Of a stretch of DNA of 16,442 bases, positions 6,403 through 14,403 are shown piece after piece (position 1 is the first letter of the stretch; each line of letters starts with the position of its first letter). The DNA lies in NCBI GenBank assembly GCA_964485515.1, contig CAZALT010000074.1, forward strand, positions 1 through 16,442, read 5' to 3'. This DNA comes from CAZALT01 sp964485515 (GTDB lineage Bacteria > Actinomycetota > Acidimicrobiia > Acidimicrobiales > Acidimicrobilacustridaceae). Made by a program: the position numbers and the translations under genes. Below the pieces are notes generated by a model, which worked only from the letters and a program-made list of their open reading frames with translations, had not been told where the DNA came from and ran no database searches.

Positions 6403-7038
6403 ATGGCACTTCGATTGGGCGACGAAGCCCCGAACTTCCAGGCCGACACCACCGAGGGACCCCTCGACTTCCACGAGTGGAAGGACGACTCCTGGGCGAT
6501 CCTCTTCTCCCACCCGAAGGACTACACGCCGGTCTGCACGACCGAGCTCGGCACCGTCGCCAAGCTCAAGGGCGAGTTCGACAAGCGTGGCGTGAAGCCC
6601 ATCGGCCTCAGCGTCGACGAGCTCCAGAACCACGAGGGCTGGTCCGCCGACATCGCCGACACCCAGGGCTACGCCCCGAACTTCCCGATCATCGCCGACT
6701 CCGACCGCGCCGTGTCGGACAAGTACGACATGATCCACCCGAACGCCGACAACACCCTCACCGTGCGCTCCGTGTTCATCATCGACGCCAACAACAAGGT
6801 GCGCCTCACGCTCACCTACCCGGCCAGCACGGGCCGCAACTTCGACGAGATCCTCCGGGTCATCGACTCGCTCCAGCTCACCGACAACTACAAGGTGGCC
6901 ACGCCGGTCAACTGGCAGGACGGCGACGACGTCATCGTCGTACCCGCCCTGTCCGACGACGAGGCCAAGGAGCTCTTCCCCAAGGGCTTCACCCCGGTGC
7001 GCCCCTACCTCCGGGTCACCCCGCAGCCCAACAGGTGA
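6403..7038 (+). CDS. 1-Cys peroxiredoxin (Prx6 family)
   Basis: The 211-aa product starts at ATG 6403 behind AAGGAAG (6389-6395, 7-base spacing), which argues against the longer in-frame start at 6325. Prx6-family features are clear: LGDEAPNFQADTTEG, the peroxidatic motif TPVCTTELG with Thr42 and Cys45, GLSVD, NFPIIAD, Arg122 in TVRSVFIID, LTYPASTGRNFDEILRVIDS, and the family's extra C-terminal domain (KVATPVNWQDGDDVIVVPAL). Cys45 is the only cysteine, so resolution must use an external thiol. Such enzymes reduce H2O2 and organic hydroperoxides in the cytosol. The gene has its own leader and is separated from the phasin-like gene by a terminator. Confidence 0.96.
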   Translation: MALRLGDEAPNFQADTTEGPLDFHEWKDDSWAILFSHPKDYTPVCTTELGTVAKLKGEFDKRGVKPIGLSVDELQNHEGWSADIADTQGYAPNFPIIADSDRAVSDKYDMIHPNADNTLTVRSVFIIDANNKVRLTLTYPASTGRNFDEILRVIDSLQLTDNYKVATPVNWQDGDDVIVVPALSDDEAKELFPKGFTPVRPYLRVTPQPNR

Positions 7039-7079
7039 GCTGACCAAGCAACCCGATACAACTGAACCACGACGAAGGA

Positions 7080-7109
7080 GAGACAGGCGGCCACCGGGCC
7101 GCCTGTCTC
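7080..7109 (+). terminator. Strong stem-loop after the peroxiredoxin gene
   Basis: Perfect 13-base arms GAGACAGGCGGCC (7080-7092) and GGCCGCCTGTCTC (7097-7109) enclose a four-base loop (ACCG). The downstream sequence CGTTCCGG lacks a proper T-run, so it is a GC-type, U-less terminator or an mRNA-end stabiliser. The region 7110-7180 shows nothing else clear. Confidence 0.65.
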
Positions 7110-7190
7110 GCGTTCCGGGGAGCCCGCAGCGAACGAACGGGGCAGCACTAGGCTCGCCCGAGTTCTCAGCCTCAACCACAGGAGCGACCC

Positions 7191-7964
7191 GTGACGGTCA
7201 CCGACCCCGGTACGGCATTCCCCACGCCACCTGCGCCCACGAACACTGCCGCGCGCGCCGTGCACGCCTCCAAGATCTACGGAAAGGGCGAGACCGCCGT
7301 TTCCGCCCTCGACGACGTCACCATCGAGTTCGCCAAGGGACGCTTCACCGCCATCATGGGCCCCTCGGGTTCGGGCAAGTCCACGCTCATGCACTGCGTC
7401 GCCGGACTCGACACGCTCACGTCCGGCCAGGTGTTCATCGGCGACACCGACCTCAGCTCGCTGTCCGAGAAGCAGCTCACCATCTTGCGCCGCGACACGA
7501 TCGGGTTCATCTTCCAGTCGTTCAACCTGGTCCCGACGCTCACCGCCCGGGAGAACATCACCCTGCCCATGGACCTCGCCGGACGGAAGCCCGACGCCGG
7601 CTTCGTCGACCAGGTCATCGACACGCTCGGACTGAGCGACCGACTCAAGCACCGACCCTCCGAGCTGTCAGGTGGCCAGCAGCAACGGGTCGCCGTCGGT
7701 CGGGCCCTGGCCAGCCAGCCGGCGATCATCTTCGCCGACGAACCCACCGGCAACCTCGACTCCAAGTCCGGGACCGAGGTCCTCACCTTCATGCGCGACG
7801 CCGTCGATCGTCTCGGCCAGACCATCGTGATGGTCACCCACGATCCGACGGCCGCGTCCTACGCCGACCACGTCGTGTTCCTCGCCGACGGCAAGATCGT
7901 CGACACCATGGACCAGCCCACCGGCGAGAAGGTCCTCGACCGCATGAAGCGCTTCGGCGAGTAG
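7191..7964 (+). CDS. ABC transporter ATP-binding protein, MacB/LolD type
   Basis: The 257-aa product starts at GTG 7191, with GGAG (7181-7184) at good spacing. It is a single complete nucleotide-binding domain: Walker A GPSGSGKST (57-65), Q-loop Gln109 (FIFQSFNLVPTLTARENI), signature LSGGQQQR (159-166), Walker B IIFADEP (179-185), D-loop NLDS, and switch His217 (MVTHD). FNLxPxLTxxEN and SGGQQQRVAxxRAL are typical of the LolD/MacB/FtsE branch, which works with FtsX-type permeases in lipid, lipoprotein, peptide or drug export. An N-terminal proline/threonine-rich stretch (about 8-20) is extra. Such ATPases are usually followed at once by an FtsX-like permease; here the next gene is an oxidoreductase, so the substrate and partner are unknown. 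Confidence 0.94.
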   Translation: MTVTDPGTAFPTPPAPTNTAARAVHASKIYGKGETAVSALDDVTIEFAKGRFTAIMGPSGSGKSTLMHCVAGLDTLTSGQVFIGDTDLSSLSEKQLTILRRDTIGFIFQSFNLVPTLTARENITLPMDLAGRKPDAGFVDQVIDTLGLSDRLKHRPSELSGGQQQRVAVGRALASQPAIIFADEPTGNLDSKSGTEVLTFMRDAVDRLGQTIVMVTHDPTAASYADHVVFLADGKIVDTMDQPTGEKVLDRMKRFGE

Positions 7965-7987
7965 CGGGCCGACCGCCACCTTCCCCG

Positions 7988-8383
7988 ATGCCGTTCGACC
8001 CCTCATCCCTCGACGACGCGACCGAGCTGTTCCTCCGCGAGCACCACCTCGCGTCGCTCACCACCCTCCGACCCGACGGCACCCCGCACGTCGTGCCCGT
8101 CGGCTTCAGCTGGGATCGCGACAGCGGGCTCGTGCGCGTCATCACGTTCGCGCCCAGCCGCAAGGCCCGAAACGTCCTCGCACATCCCGGCGGGCGAGCC
8201 GTGGTCTGCCAGGTCGACGGCGGACGTTGGCTCTCCCTCGAAGGCACCGCGACGGTCACCGACGATCCCGACCGCGTCGCCGAAGCAGTCCGGCGCTACG
8301 CCGAGCGCTACCGCCCACCGGGTGAGCGCGCCGACCGCGTCGCGATCGAGATCCACGTCGACCGCGTCCTCGGGCGAGGCTGA
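7988..8383 (+). CDS. F420-dependent biliverdin reductase-like protein (PPOX fold)
   Basis: The 131-aa protein of the split-beta-barrel flavin/deazaflavin reductase family resembles, from memory, M. tuberculosis Rv2074. Shared blocks are LTTLRPDGTPHVVPVGF (24-40), RVITFAPSRKARN, VCQVDGGRWLSLEG and RYAERYRPP with a final RVLG. Rv2074 uses reduced cofactor F420 to reduce biliverdin; a general F420-dependent reductase role is the safe statement, the biliverdin substrate being inferred. It lies 23 bp after the ABC ATPase without an obvious ribosome-binding site, so it may be read from the same transcript. It is convergent with the isomerase-like gene. An imperfect inverted repeat covers both stop codons. 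Confidence 0.88.
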   Translation: MPFDPSSLDDATELFLREHHLASLTTLRPDGTPHVVPVGFSWDRDSGLVRVITFAPSRKARNVLAHPGGRAVVCQVDGGRWLSLEGTATVTDDPDRVAEAVRRYAERYRPPGERADRVAIEIHVDRVLGRG

Positions 8384-8414
8384 CCGCCCCCCGTCGAGGC
8401 GCCTGCGACAGGGG

Positions 8415-8801
8415 TCAGGCGTCGTAGGGCTTGATCTCGGCCGGGTCCCAAAAGGCCCGCAGGCTCGTGATCTTCGCATCGTCGTCGAGCACGACCGCGT
8501 CGATGATCTCGACCACGAGCTTGTCGTCGCCCACCGTGGTCACGGCGTGCATCGGCCAGGCGGCCTCGGTGCCCGCGACGCGCACCGGCCCGGTCGGCAC
8601 CAACGTGATCGAGTCGCCCAAGGACTGGGACATCTCGAAGAACGCGGCGATGGCTTCACGTCCTTCGATGACCGGCGAGCCGACCGGGTCCTCCACACGG
8701 GCGTCGTCGGCGAAGAGGCCGACCCAGGCCTCGGTGTCACCGGCGGAGAAGTGGTCCAGGTAGCTGGCGATGGTGGCCTTGATCTGGTCTGCGGTTGCCA
8801 T
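8415..8801 (-). CDS. Ketosteroid isomerase-like protein (NTF2/SnoaL fold)
   Basis: The product is 128 aa from ATG 8801. A longer open frame exists upstream but overlaps lhr, and this ATG starts a complete domain. It aligns well from memory with Comamonas delta5-3-ketosteroid isomerase: SAGDTEAWVGLFADDARVED-PVGS, GREAIAAFF, and a final SLRAFW. The catalytic set Tyr14, Asp38 and Asp99 corresponds here to Tyr14, Asp38 and Asp101, all present. The enzyme moves a steroid double bond via a dienolate; many relatives act on other ketones, so the substrate is open. The gene starts 31 bp after the lhr stop on the same strand and may be cotranscribed with it. No other steroid-degradation gene is visible. 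Confidence 0.86.
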   Translation of the reverse strand: MATADQIKATIASYLDHFSAGDTEAWVGLFADDARVEDPVGSPVIEGREAIAAFFEMSQSLGDSITLVPTGPVRVAGTEAAWPMHAVTTVGDDKLVVEIIDAVVLDDDAKITSLRAFWDPAEIKPYDA

Positions 8802-8832
8802 GGCGGGACTGTAACGCCCTCGCGGACGCCCA

Positions 8833-11800
8833 TCAGGCGCGGAGGGCGAGTCCGCGATAGCTGTCGACGAAGCCGACCGTCCGGAGCAGCTCGGCGTGAG
8901 GCGACTCGGTGGTCGGGCCGCCATCGATGCGACCGAGCACCAGCTGACCCACCCGACCGTCCTTGACCAGCTGCACCAGACCCTCCACCCACCGGGGGTG
9001 TCGGCTTGCGGCATCGAAGGTGACCAGCGTGCGCCCACCCCGTTCGAGGTAGGCCGCCAGCTCACCCTCGACCAGCACCACGTGCGCGCCCGCCACCCGG
9101 GCGGGATGGCCCGCCGACGCAGGCCACGCCAGCGCCGCGCCATAAGGCTGGGCCGGATCGGTGGCGGCGACCACGACAGGAGCAACGTCGGCCACCTGGC
9201 CGACTGACGTGTCGTGGCGGAACGAGCGCAGCCGGTCGACCGCACCGGGCAGCGCGAACTGCGCCGCGCCCAGACCGGAGACGAAGTAGCCCCGACGCAC
9301 CTGGCCACGCTCCTCGAGCGCCTTCAACACGGGGTAGACCCCGGCGAACCCGCCCCGCACACCTTCGGCCAGCACGGCCTCGCGGGTGAGCACGCCGTGG
9401 CGCTCGAGCAGCTGCAACGTGCGAGCGTGCGCCACCTCCGTGGACGACGGGCGGGGTTCGAGCAGGGGCGCGACGAGCGACCACCGCCCAGCCGCGCTCG
9501 ACGGTGCGGTCGGGCGGCCCAGACCACCACCGAGGTTCGGCCGCCCCAGCGCGGGGCGCCGGCCGCGTGGCCGTGGGTCGCCGCGCCGACCACCCCGCCC
9601 TCCTCGCCGGGCACGTCCCGCGGTGCGAGCCCGCAGGGCGGCGAGCGAGTCGTTGGTGACGACCCCGACCCACACGAGATCCCACAGCGCGTCGAGGATC
9701 TCGTCGTCGGGCAGGCGCACCCCCACGTCGTCACCGGTGAGGGCCGCCGCGGCGCCCGTGCGGGCCGCATCGGAGATGGCCGGCCAGAACGAAGCCCCCT
9801 GATCGCCCAGGTGGCGGCGGATGGCGTCGTGGACCGGCGAGCTCGGCAAGTCGGAGAGCTCCGAGTCGACCTCGGCATCGGTGGGCGCGGCGGCGAGGCG
9901 GACAGCCCCGAGCTCAGCAGCGACGCCATCGGCCTGGTCGGAGGCCTGGTCGGAGGCCTGGTCATCGGCCGGCGCGACCGATGCCAGCTCGGGAAGCCCG
10001 ACCGGATCGACCAGCAGGCCTGCGGCCTCGCGGAACAGCAGCCGGACCCGCCCGTCGGTGGCGCCGATCGCGCCCGCGCCGACCCACACGAGATCGCCCG
10101 AGGTGCACAGCGCGTCGAGGGCGGCGGGCGTGTAGCCCACCACCCTCGGGCCGAGGACGTCGGACTCGAGGTTCGACGCCGGCAACGCCAACCCCTGGAG
10201 CGAGCCGATGACCTCGACCAGGGCGTCGCCGCCCCGCCGTGGGGTGACCACGTCCTGCCAGTCGAGGAGGAACCGGGCCAGGGCCGGCGCCTCGACCGGC
10301 TCGATCTCGCGGCGCAGGGCGGCGAGCGAACGGCGCCGGAGCTGGCGCAGCACGTCGACGTCGCACCACTCGCGATCGGTGCCCTCGGGCCGAAACGCCC
10401 CCCGCACGACCGAACCGTCCCGCTCGAGCCCGACGAGCGCCGCGCCGACGCGCTCGACGGAGGCCCCGAGGTGGCGCACGGCGGCATCGGTGACGAAGGG
10501 CCCGTGGGTGCGGGCGTAGCGGGCGACGAGATCGACCAGCGGTGAGCTCACCGGGTCGGTGAACGCCGAGGGCAGGCCGACGGGGACAGCCACCCCGAGC
10601 GCGTCGCGCAGCCGCGCCGCGTCCTCGGCCGCACCCCACCGCTCGTCACCCACGGGGATGGCCCGATGCTGACGACCAAGATCGCCGAGCCACGCGACGA
10701 CCTGGTCCGATGTGGCCTCGGATCGCGCCGCGAGATCGTCGACCGACAACGGGCCGAGGATGCGGAGCAGGTCGTGCAGCTCGTCGGCGTCGCGGGCCTG
10801 ACGTCCCGGCACGAGACGTTGCAGCTCCAGCTCGAGGTCGGCCAGCACCTGCGCGTCGAGCAGGTCGCGCAGCTCCTCGGCACCGAGGAGGTCGCGCAAC
10901 AGGTCGCGGTCGAGCGACAGCGCCGCGGCCCGTCGCTCGGCGAGCGGCGCGTCGCCCTCGTACATGTACATGGCGATCCAGCCGAAGAGCAGCGACTGGG
11001 CGAAAGGCGACGCCCGAGGGGTGTCGACCGGGACCAGCCGGATGCGACGAGAACGAAGGTCGGTGAGCACCTCGCGCAGCGCCGGGAGGTCGAAGACGTC
11101 GTTCAGGCACTCGCGGGTGGTCTCGAGCAGCACGGGGAAGTCGGGGTAGCCGGCCGACACGGCCAGCAGGTCGGCGGCGCGCTGGCGCTGCTGCCACAGC
11201 GGCGTGCGCCGGTCGGGTCGGCGGCGGGGCAGCAAAAGCGAACGGGCCGCGCACTCGCGGAACCGGGCCGCGAACAGCGAGGTCTGCGGCAGCTGCGCGA
11301 CCACGACGTCGCGGATCTCGTCCGGGTCGATGAGCAGCTCGTCGAGCGGGAACGAGTCGGCCGACTCGGGCAGGCGGATGACGATGCCGTCGTCGCTCCA
11401 CATGAGCTCGACGTCGAGGCCCTGCCGCTCGGCGAGCCGCGCCTGGATGGCCATGGCCCACGGCGCGTGCACCTGAAGGCCGAACGGCGTGAGGATGCAC
11501 ACGCGCCAGTCGCCGATCTCGTCCTTGAACCGCTCGACCACCACCGTGCGGTCGTCGGGCACGGCTCCGCCCGAGGCCTCGGCCTGCTCGTCGAGGTAGC
11601 CGAGCAGGTTGCGAGCGGCGCGCTCGTCGAGGCCGTGACGCCCGCGCAGGCGCGCCGACGCCTCCTCGGTCGACACCGCCCGGAGCTCGCGCACGAACGC
11701 GCCGACCGCCCGCCCCAGCTCCAATGGGCGTCCCGGACCGTCGCCGTGCCAGAACGGCATGCGACCGGGTTGGCCCGGGGCCGGGGTGACCACGACGCGG

Positions 11801-13578
11801 TCGGGGGTGATGTCCTCGATGCGCCACGTGCTGGCCCCGAGCAGGAACGTCTCGCCCGGCCTGCTCTCGTAGACCATCTCCTCGTCGAGCTCACCCACCC
11901 GGGTGCCGTCGGGGAGGAACACGCCGTAGAGCCCCCGATCGGGGATGGTGCCACCGCTGGTGACCGCCAGCCGTTGCGAGCCGGCACGACCGCGCACCAC
12001 CCCCGCGGCACGGTCCCACGCGACGCGGGGCCGGAGCTCGGCGAACGCCTCGGACGGGTAGCGACCGGCGAGCAGATCGAGCACCGCGTAGGCCACGTCG
12101 TCGGACAGCTCGGCGAAGTTGGCCGCACGACGCACCACCGCGAGCAGCTCGTCGACGGGCCAGTCGTCGAGCGCGGTCATCGCCACGATCTGCTGGGCGA
12201 GGACGTCGAGCGGGTTGCGCGGGTAGCGCGTGTGCTCGATGAGGCCCTGGTTCATGCGGTCGACGACGACAGCCGCCTCGACGAGGTCGGCCCGGTGGTT
12301 GGGGAAGACCTTGCCCTTGGACGGCTCGCCCACCTGATGACCGGCGCGGCCGATGCGCTGCAACCCTCGCGAGACCGCACCGGGCGACGCCACCTGGATG
12401 ACCAGATCGACCGCACCCATGTCGATGCCGAGCTCGAGCGAGCTGGTAGCGACGATGGCCTTGAGTCGGCCCTGCTTGAGGTCGTCCTCGATCTGGAGTC
12501 GACGCTCGCGCGACAGCGAACCGTGGTGCGCCATGACGAGGTCGCGCTCGGGGGGCGTGCCGGTGGCCTCGGCGGATCGGCTGACGCCCTCGGCGGCCAG
12601 CTCGTTGAGCCGGGTGGCGAGTCGCTCGGCCAGGCGCCGGGCGTTCACGAAGATGATGGTGGAGCGGTGCGCCTGGACCAGCTCGACCAGCTCGGGGTGC
12701 ATCGACGGCCAGATGGATCGGGTCGTGGACGGCGGGCCGGCGTCGCCGGGACCGGGCTCACCGAGCGCGCCCATGTCGTCGACCGGCACGACGACCTCGA
12801 CCTCGAGCGGCTTGCGCACCCCGGCGTCGACCAGCGTGACCGGTCGCGGTCGCGGGCGCGGGTGTCGTTCGGTCTCGTCGGGAGCCGGGTCCTCGTAGCC
12901 ACCGAGGAAGCGGGCGATCTCGTCGAGCGGCCGCTGCGTGGCCGACAGCCCGATGCGCTGGAACGGCTGGTCGGTGATCTCGGCCAACCGCTCCAACGAG
13001 AGCGCGAGGTGTGCACCGCGCTTGGTGGCGGCCAACGCGTGGATCTCGTCGATGATCACCGCCTCGACGCCGCGCAACGTGTCGCGGGCGCTGGAGGTGA
13101 GCATCAGGTACAGCGACTCGGGGGTGGTGATGAGCAGATCGGGGGGCGTGCGGATGAGCGCCCGCCGTTCGCTGGGCGACGTGTCGCCCGTGCGCGTGCC
13201 CACCGTGGGCAGGTGCGCATCGACGCCCAGCCGTTCGGCGGCCAGGGCGATGCCGTGCATGGGCGCCCGGAGGTTCTTCTCGACGTCGACCGCCAGCGCC
13301 CGCAGCGGCGAGAGGTAGAGCAGGCGCGTGCGCCGGGTCTTGTCCTCGGGCGGATCTTCGCTGGCGAGCCGATCGAGGCCCCACAGGAACGCGGCGAGGG
13401 TCTTGCCCGAGCCGGTGGGGGCCAGCACGAGGGTGTGGTCGCCCGCGGCGATGGCCGGCCACGCCTGGGCCTGCGCGGCGGTGGGGGCGGGGAACGCGGT
13501 GCGGAACCAGGACGCGACCGGGTCGCTGAACTGATCGAGCACGTCGACGCGCCCCGCGTCGACCGGGTCATCGGGCAC
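8833..13578 (-). CDS. lhr: Lhr family ATP-dependent helicase, long form
   Basis: The 1581-aa protein is counted from GTG 13578. The open frame extends 33 codons further, but that part is Arg-rich and overlaps the divergent gene. Superfamily 2 motifs are complete: Walker A APTGSGKT (53-60), DEIH box (177-180), SATQRP (212-217), TSSLELGIDMG and the motif VI QRIGRAGH (407-414). The Lhr core follows with winged-helix and beta-barrel parts (GETFLLGASTWRIEDI; MPFWHGD near 607), then the long C-terminal extension with HTH-like repeats. The family are ssDNA-dependent ATPases translocating 3'-5' and unwinding RNA:DNA or DNA duplexes; in mycobacteria lhr is linked to DNA damage. Oddities are an SDQA tandem repeat near residue 1210 and an RGG-like basic linker (about 1315-1350). 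It probably forms an operon with the downstream isomerase-like gene. Confidence 0.96.
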   Translation of the reverse strand: MPDDPVDAGRVDVLDQFSDPVASWFRTAFPAPTAAQAQAWPAIAAGDHTLVLAPTGSGKTLAAFLWGLDRLASEDPPEDKTRRTRLLYLSPLRALAVDVEKNLRAPMHGIALAAERLGVDAHLPTVGTRTGDTSPSERRALIRTPPDLLITTPESLYLMLTSSARDTLRGVEAVIIDEIHALAATKRGAHLALSLERLAEITDQPFQRIGLSATQRPLDEIARFLGGYEDPAPDETERHPRPRPRPVTLVDAGVRKPLEVEVVVPVDDMGALGEPGPGDAGPPSTTRSIWPSMHPELVELVQAHRSTIIFVNARRLAERLATRLNELAAEGVSRSAEATGTPPERDLVMAHHGSLSRERRLQIEDDLKQGRLKAIVATSSLELGIDMGAVDLVIQVASPGAVSRGLQRIGRAGHQVGEPSKGKVFPNHRADLVEAAVVVDRMNQGLIEHTRYPRNPLDVLAQQIVAMTALDDWPVDELLAVVRRAANFAELSDDVAYAVLDLLAGRYPSEAFAELRPRVAWDRAAGVVRGRAGSQRLAVTSGGTIPDRGLYGVFLPDGTRVGELDEEMVYESRPGETFLLGASTWRIEDITPDRVVVTPAPGQPGRMPFWHGDGPGRPLELGRAVGAFVRELRAVSTEEASARLRGRHGLDERAARNLLGYLDEQAEASGGAVPDDRTVVVERFKDEIGDWRVCILTPFGLQVHAPWAMAIQARLAERQGLDVELMWSDDGIVIRLPESADSFPLDELLIDPDEIRDVVVAQLPQTSLFAARFRECAARSLLLPRRRPDRRTPLWQQRQRAADLLAVSAGYPDFPVLLETTRECLNDVFDLPALREVLTDLRSRRIRLVPVDTPRASPFAQSLLFGWIAMYMYEGDAPLAERRAAALSLDRDLLRDLLGAEELRDLLDAQVLADLELELQRLVPGRQARDADELHDLLRILGPLSVDDLAARSEATSDQVVAWLGDLGRQHRAIPVGDERWGAAEDAARLRDALGVAVPVGLPSAFTDPVSSPLVDLVARYARTHGPFVTDAAVRHLGASVERVGAALVGLERDGSVVRGAFRPEGTDREWCDVDVLRQLRRRSLAALRREIEPVEAPALARFLLDWQDVVTPRRGGDALVEVIGSLQGLALPASNLESDVLGPRVVGYTPAALDALCTSGDLVWVGAGAIGATDGRVRLLFREAAGLLVDPVGLPELASVAPADDQASDQASDQADGVAAELGAVRLAAAPTDAEVDSELSDLPSSPVHDAIRRHLGDQGASFWPAISDAARTGAAAALTGDDVGVRLPDDEILDALWDLVWVGVVTNDSLAALRARTAGRARRGGRGGRRGDPRPRGRRPALGRPNLGGGLGRPTAPSSAAGRWSLVAPLLEPRPSSTEVAHARTLQLLERHGVLTREAVLAEGVRGGFAGVYPVLKALEERGQVRRGYFVSGLGAAQFALPGAVDRLRSFRHDTSVGQVADVAPVVVAATDPAQPYGAALAWPASAGHPARVAGAHVVLVEGELAAYLERGGRTLVTFDAASRHPRWVEGLVQLVKDGRVGQLVLGRIDGGPTTESPHAELLRTVGFVDSYRGLALRA
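9931..9963 (-). repeat. 12-bp tandem repeat inside lhr (SDQA repeats)
   Basis: GGCCTGGTCGGA occurs at 9931-9942 and 9943-9954, with a partial third copy to 9963 (plus-strand reading). In lhr it encodes DQASDQASDQAD in a low-complexity linker near residue 1210. The 12-bp length keeps the frame, so copy number could vary without harm. Confidence 0.9.
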
Positions 13579-13662
13579 CCCGTCACCGTACCGGCGCGCG
13601 GTGACAGCTTCGCCGGGCACCGACGGTCGCCGTCCATCGGTGCGACGGCGGACCCGTCGCCG

Positions 13663-13668
13663 TACACT
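13663..13668 (+). promoter_or_regulatory. Possible -10 box for a leaderless dtxR-like mRNA
   Basis: TACACT fits TAnnnT, and its end is 7 bases from the ATG at 13676, so transcription would begin at about the start codon. No purine-rich ribosome-binding site is present and no good -35 is visible. The 97-bp divergent gap 13579-13675 also carries the start region of lhr. Confidence 0.45.
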
Positions 13669-13675
13669 CCCGCCC

Positions 13676-14347
13676 ATGGCTAGCTACAAGACACCTGAGT
13701 GGCATCCGGCCTTCGAGGAGTACTGCGAGGCCATCTTCGAGCTTCGCGAGGACGACGTCGACGTCATCCAGGCCCGCATCGCCGAGCGCCTCGACGTCTC
13801 CCGACCCGCCGTCTCCGAGATGATCCGTCGTCTCGAGAAGAACGGCCTCGTCGCCGTCGACGACGGCGCGATCCGCCTCACCGAGGACGGCACCCAGCTG
13901 GCCGAGAGCGTCGTGCGCCGCCACCGCCTCGCCGAGCGGTTCCTCACCGACGTCCTCCACCTGTCGTGGTCCGAGGCCCACGTCGAGGCCGGTCGCTGGG
14001 AGCACGTCATCTCCGACCGCGTCGAAGCCGCCATGGTCGAGCTGCTGGGCGACCCCAGCACCTGCCCTCACGGCAACCCCATCCCCGGCGCCGACTACCA
14101 CCCGCCGGCCATGGTGAGCCTCACCGAGCTGGCCGTCGGCGACGGGTTCACCGTCCGGCGCATCCCCGAGGAGCTCGAGTTCACGCCTGGCCTGCTGGAG
14201 TTCCTCGAGGACTCCTCGCTCCAGCCCGGCTACAGCGGAACCATCACCGCGTCTTCACCCGACGGCACCACCACCGTCGAGATCGAGGGCAAGCACGTGG
14301 GCATCGGCAGCTTCGCCAGCGCCCGCATCCTCGTCACCTCCGGCTGA
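13676..14347 (+). CDS. DtxR/MntR-family metal-dependent transcriptional regulator
   Basis: The 223-aa protein (ATG 13676) has the DtxR layout. It has an N-terminal winged HTH (about 10-73, recognition helix near VSRPAVSEMIRRLEKNGLV), a dimerisation/metal domain with HRLAERFL, AGRWEHVISD and CPHGNPIPG (about 80-140), and an SH3-like FeoA domain (about 147-222). Metal ligands by alignment from memory: DtxR His79, Glu83, His98, Glu105 and His106 are kept as His83, Glu87, His102, Glu109 and His110. DtxR Cys102 (Glu99 in MntR) is Gly106. At the N-terminus, EEYCEAIFEL puts Glu15 and Glu18 where MntR has Asp8 and Glu11. It likely represses iron or manganese uptake genes when metal is bound; which metal is unclear. 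It is divergent from lhr and convergent with helD, with no transport gene adjacent. Confidence 0.92.
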   Translation: MASYKTPEWHPAFEEYCEAIFELREDDVDVIQARIAERLDVSRPAVSEMIRRLEKNGLVAVDDGAIRLTEDGTQLAESVVRRHRLAERFLTDVLHLSWSEAHVEAGRWEHVISDRVEAAMVELLGDPSTCPHGNPIPGADYHPPAMVSLTELAVGDGFTVRRIPEELEFTPGLLEFLEDSSLQPGYSGTITASSPDGTTTVEIEGKHVGIGSFASARILVTSG

Positions 14348-14374
14348 CCCGCTCACCGGTTCGGCTAGGGCTGC

Positions 14375-14402
14375 TCCGACCGCGCTTTCGGCCGCGCTCG
14401 GA
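14375..14402. terminator. Imperfect stem-loop between convergent genes
   Basis: Arms TCCGACCGCG (14375-14384) and CGCGCTCGGA (14393-14402) pair with one mismatch around an 8-base loop, in the 56-bp gap between the dtxR-like and helD stops. There is no T-run on either side, so a bidirectional terminator is only a possibility. Confidence 0.35.
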
Positions 14403-14403
14403 C

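Noticed and set aside
5776..7179. A 467-codon minus-strand open frame opposite the phasin-like and peroxiredoxin genes
   Set aside because: It crosses a strong terminator and two well-supported genes and is rich in Gly/Val/Asp repeats, as expected for a shadow.
8379..8421. Imperfect inverted repeat around the convergent stops of the F420-type reductase and the isomerase-like gene
   Set aside because: The arms are short with mismatches and without T-runs; it may simply reflect similar stop contexts on opposite strands.
13579..13677. Extended N-terminus of Lhr (33 extra residues)
   Set aside because: It is Arg-rich, overlaps the start of the divergent regulator, and is not needed for the helicase core.
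10666..13683. A 1005-codon plus-strand open frame antisense to lhr
   Set aside because: It has no recognisable domain and shadow-type composition; lhr on the other strand has all helicase motifs.
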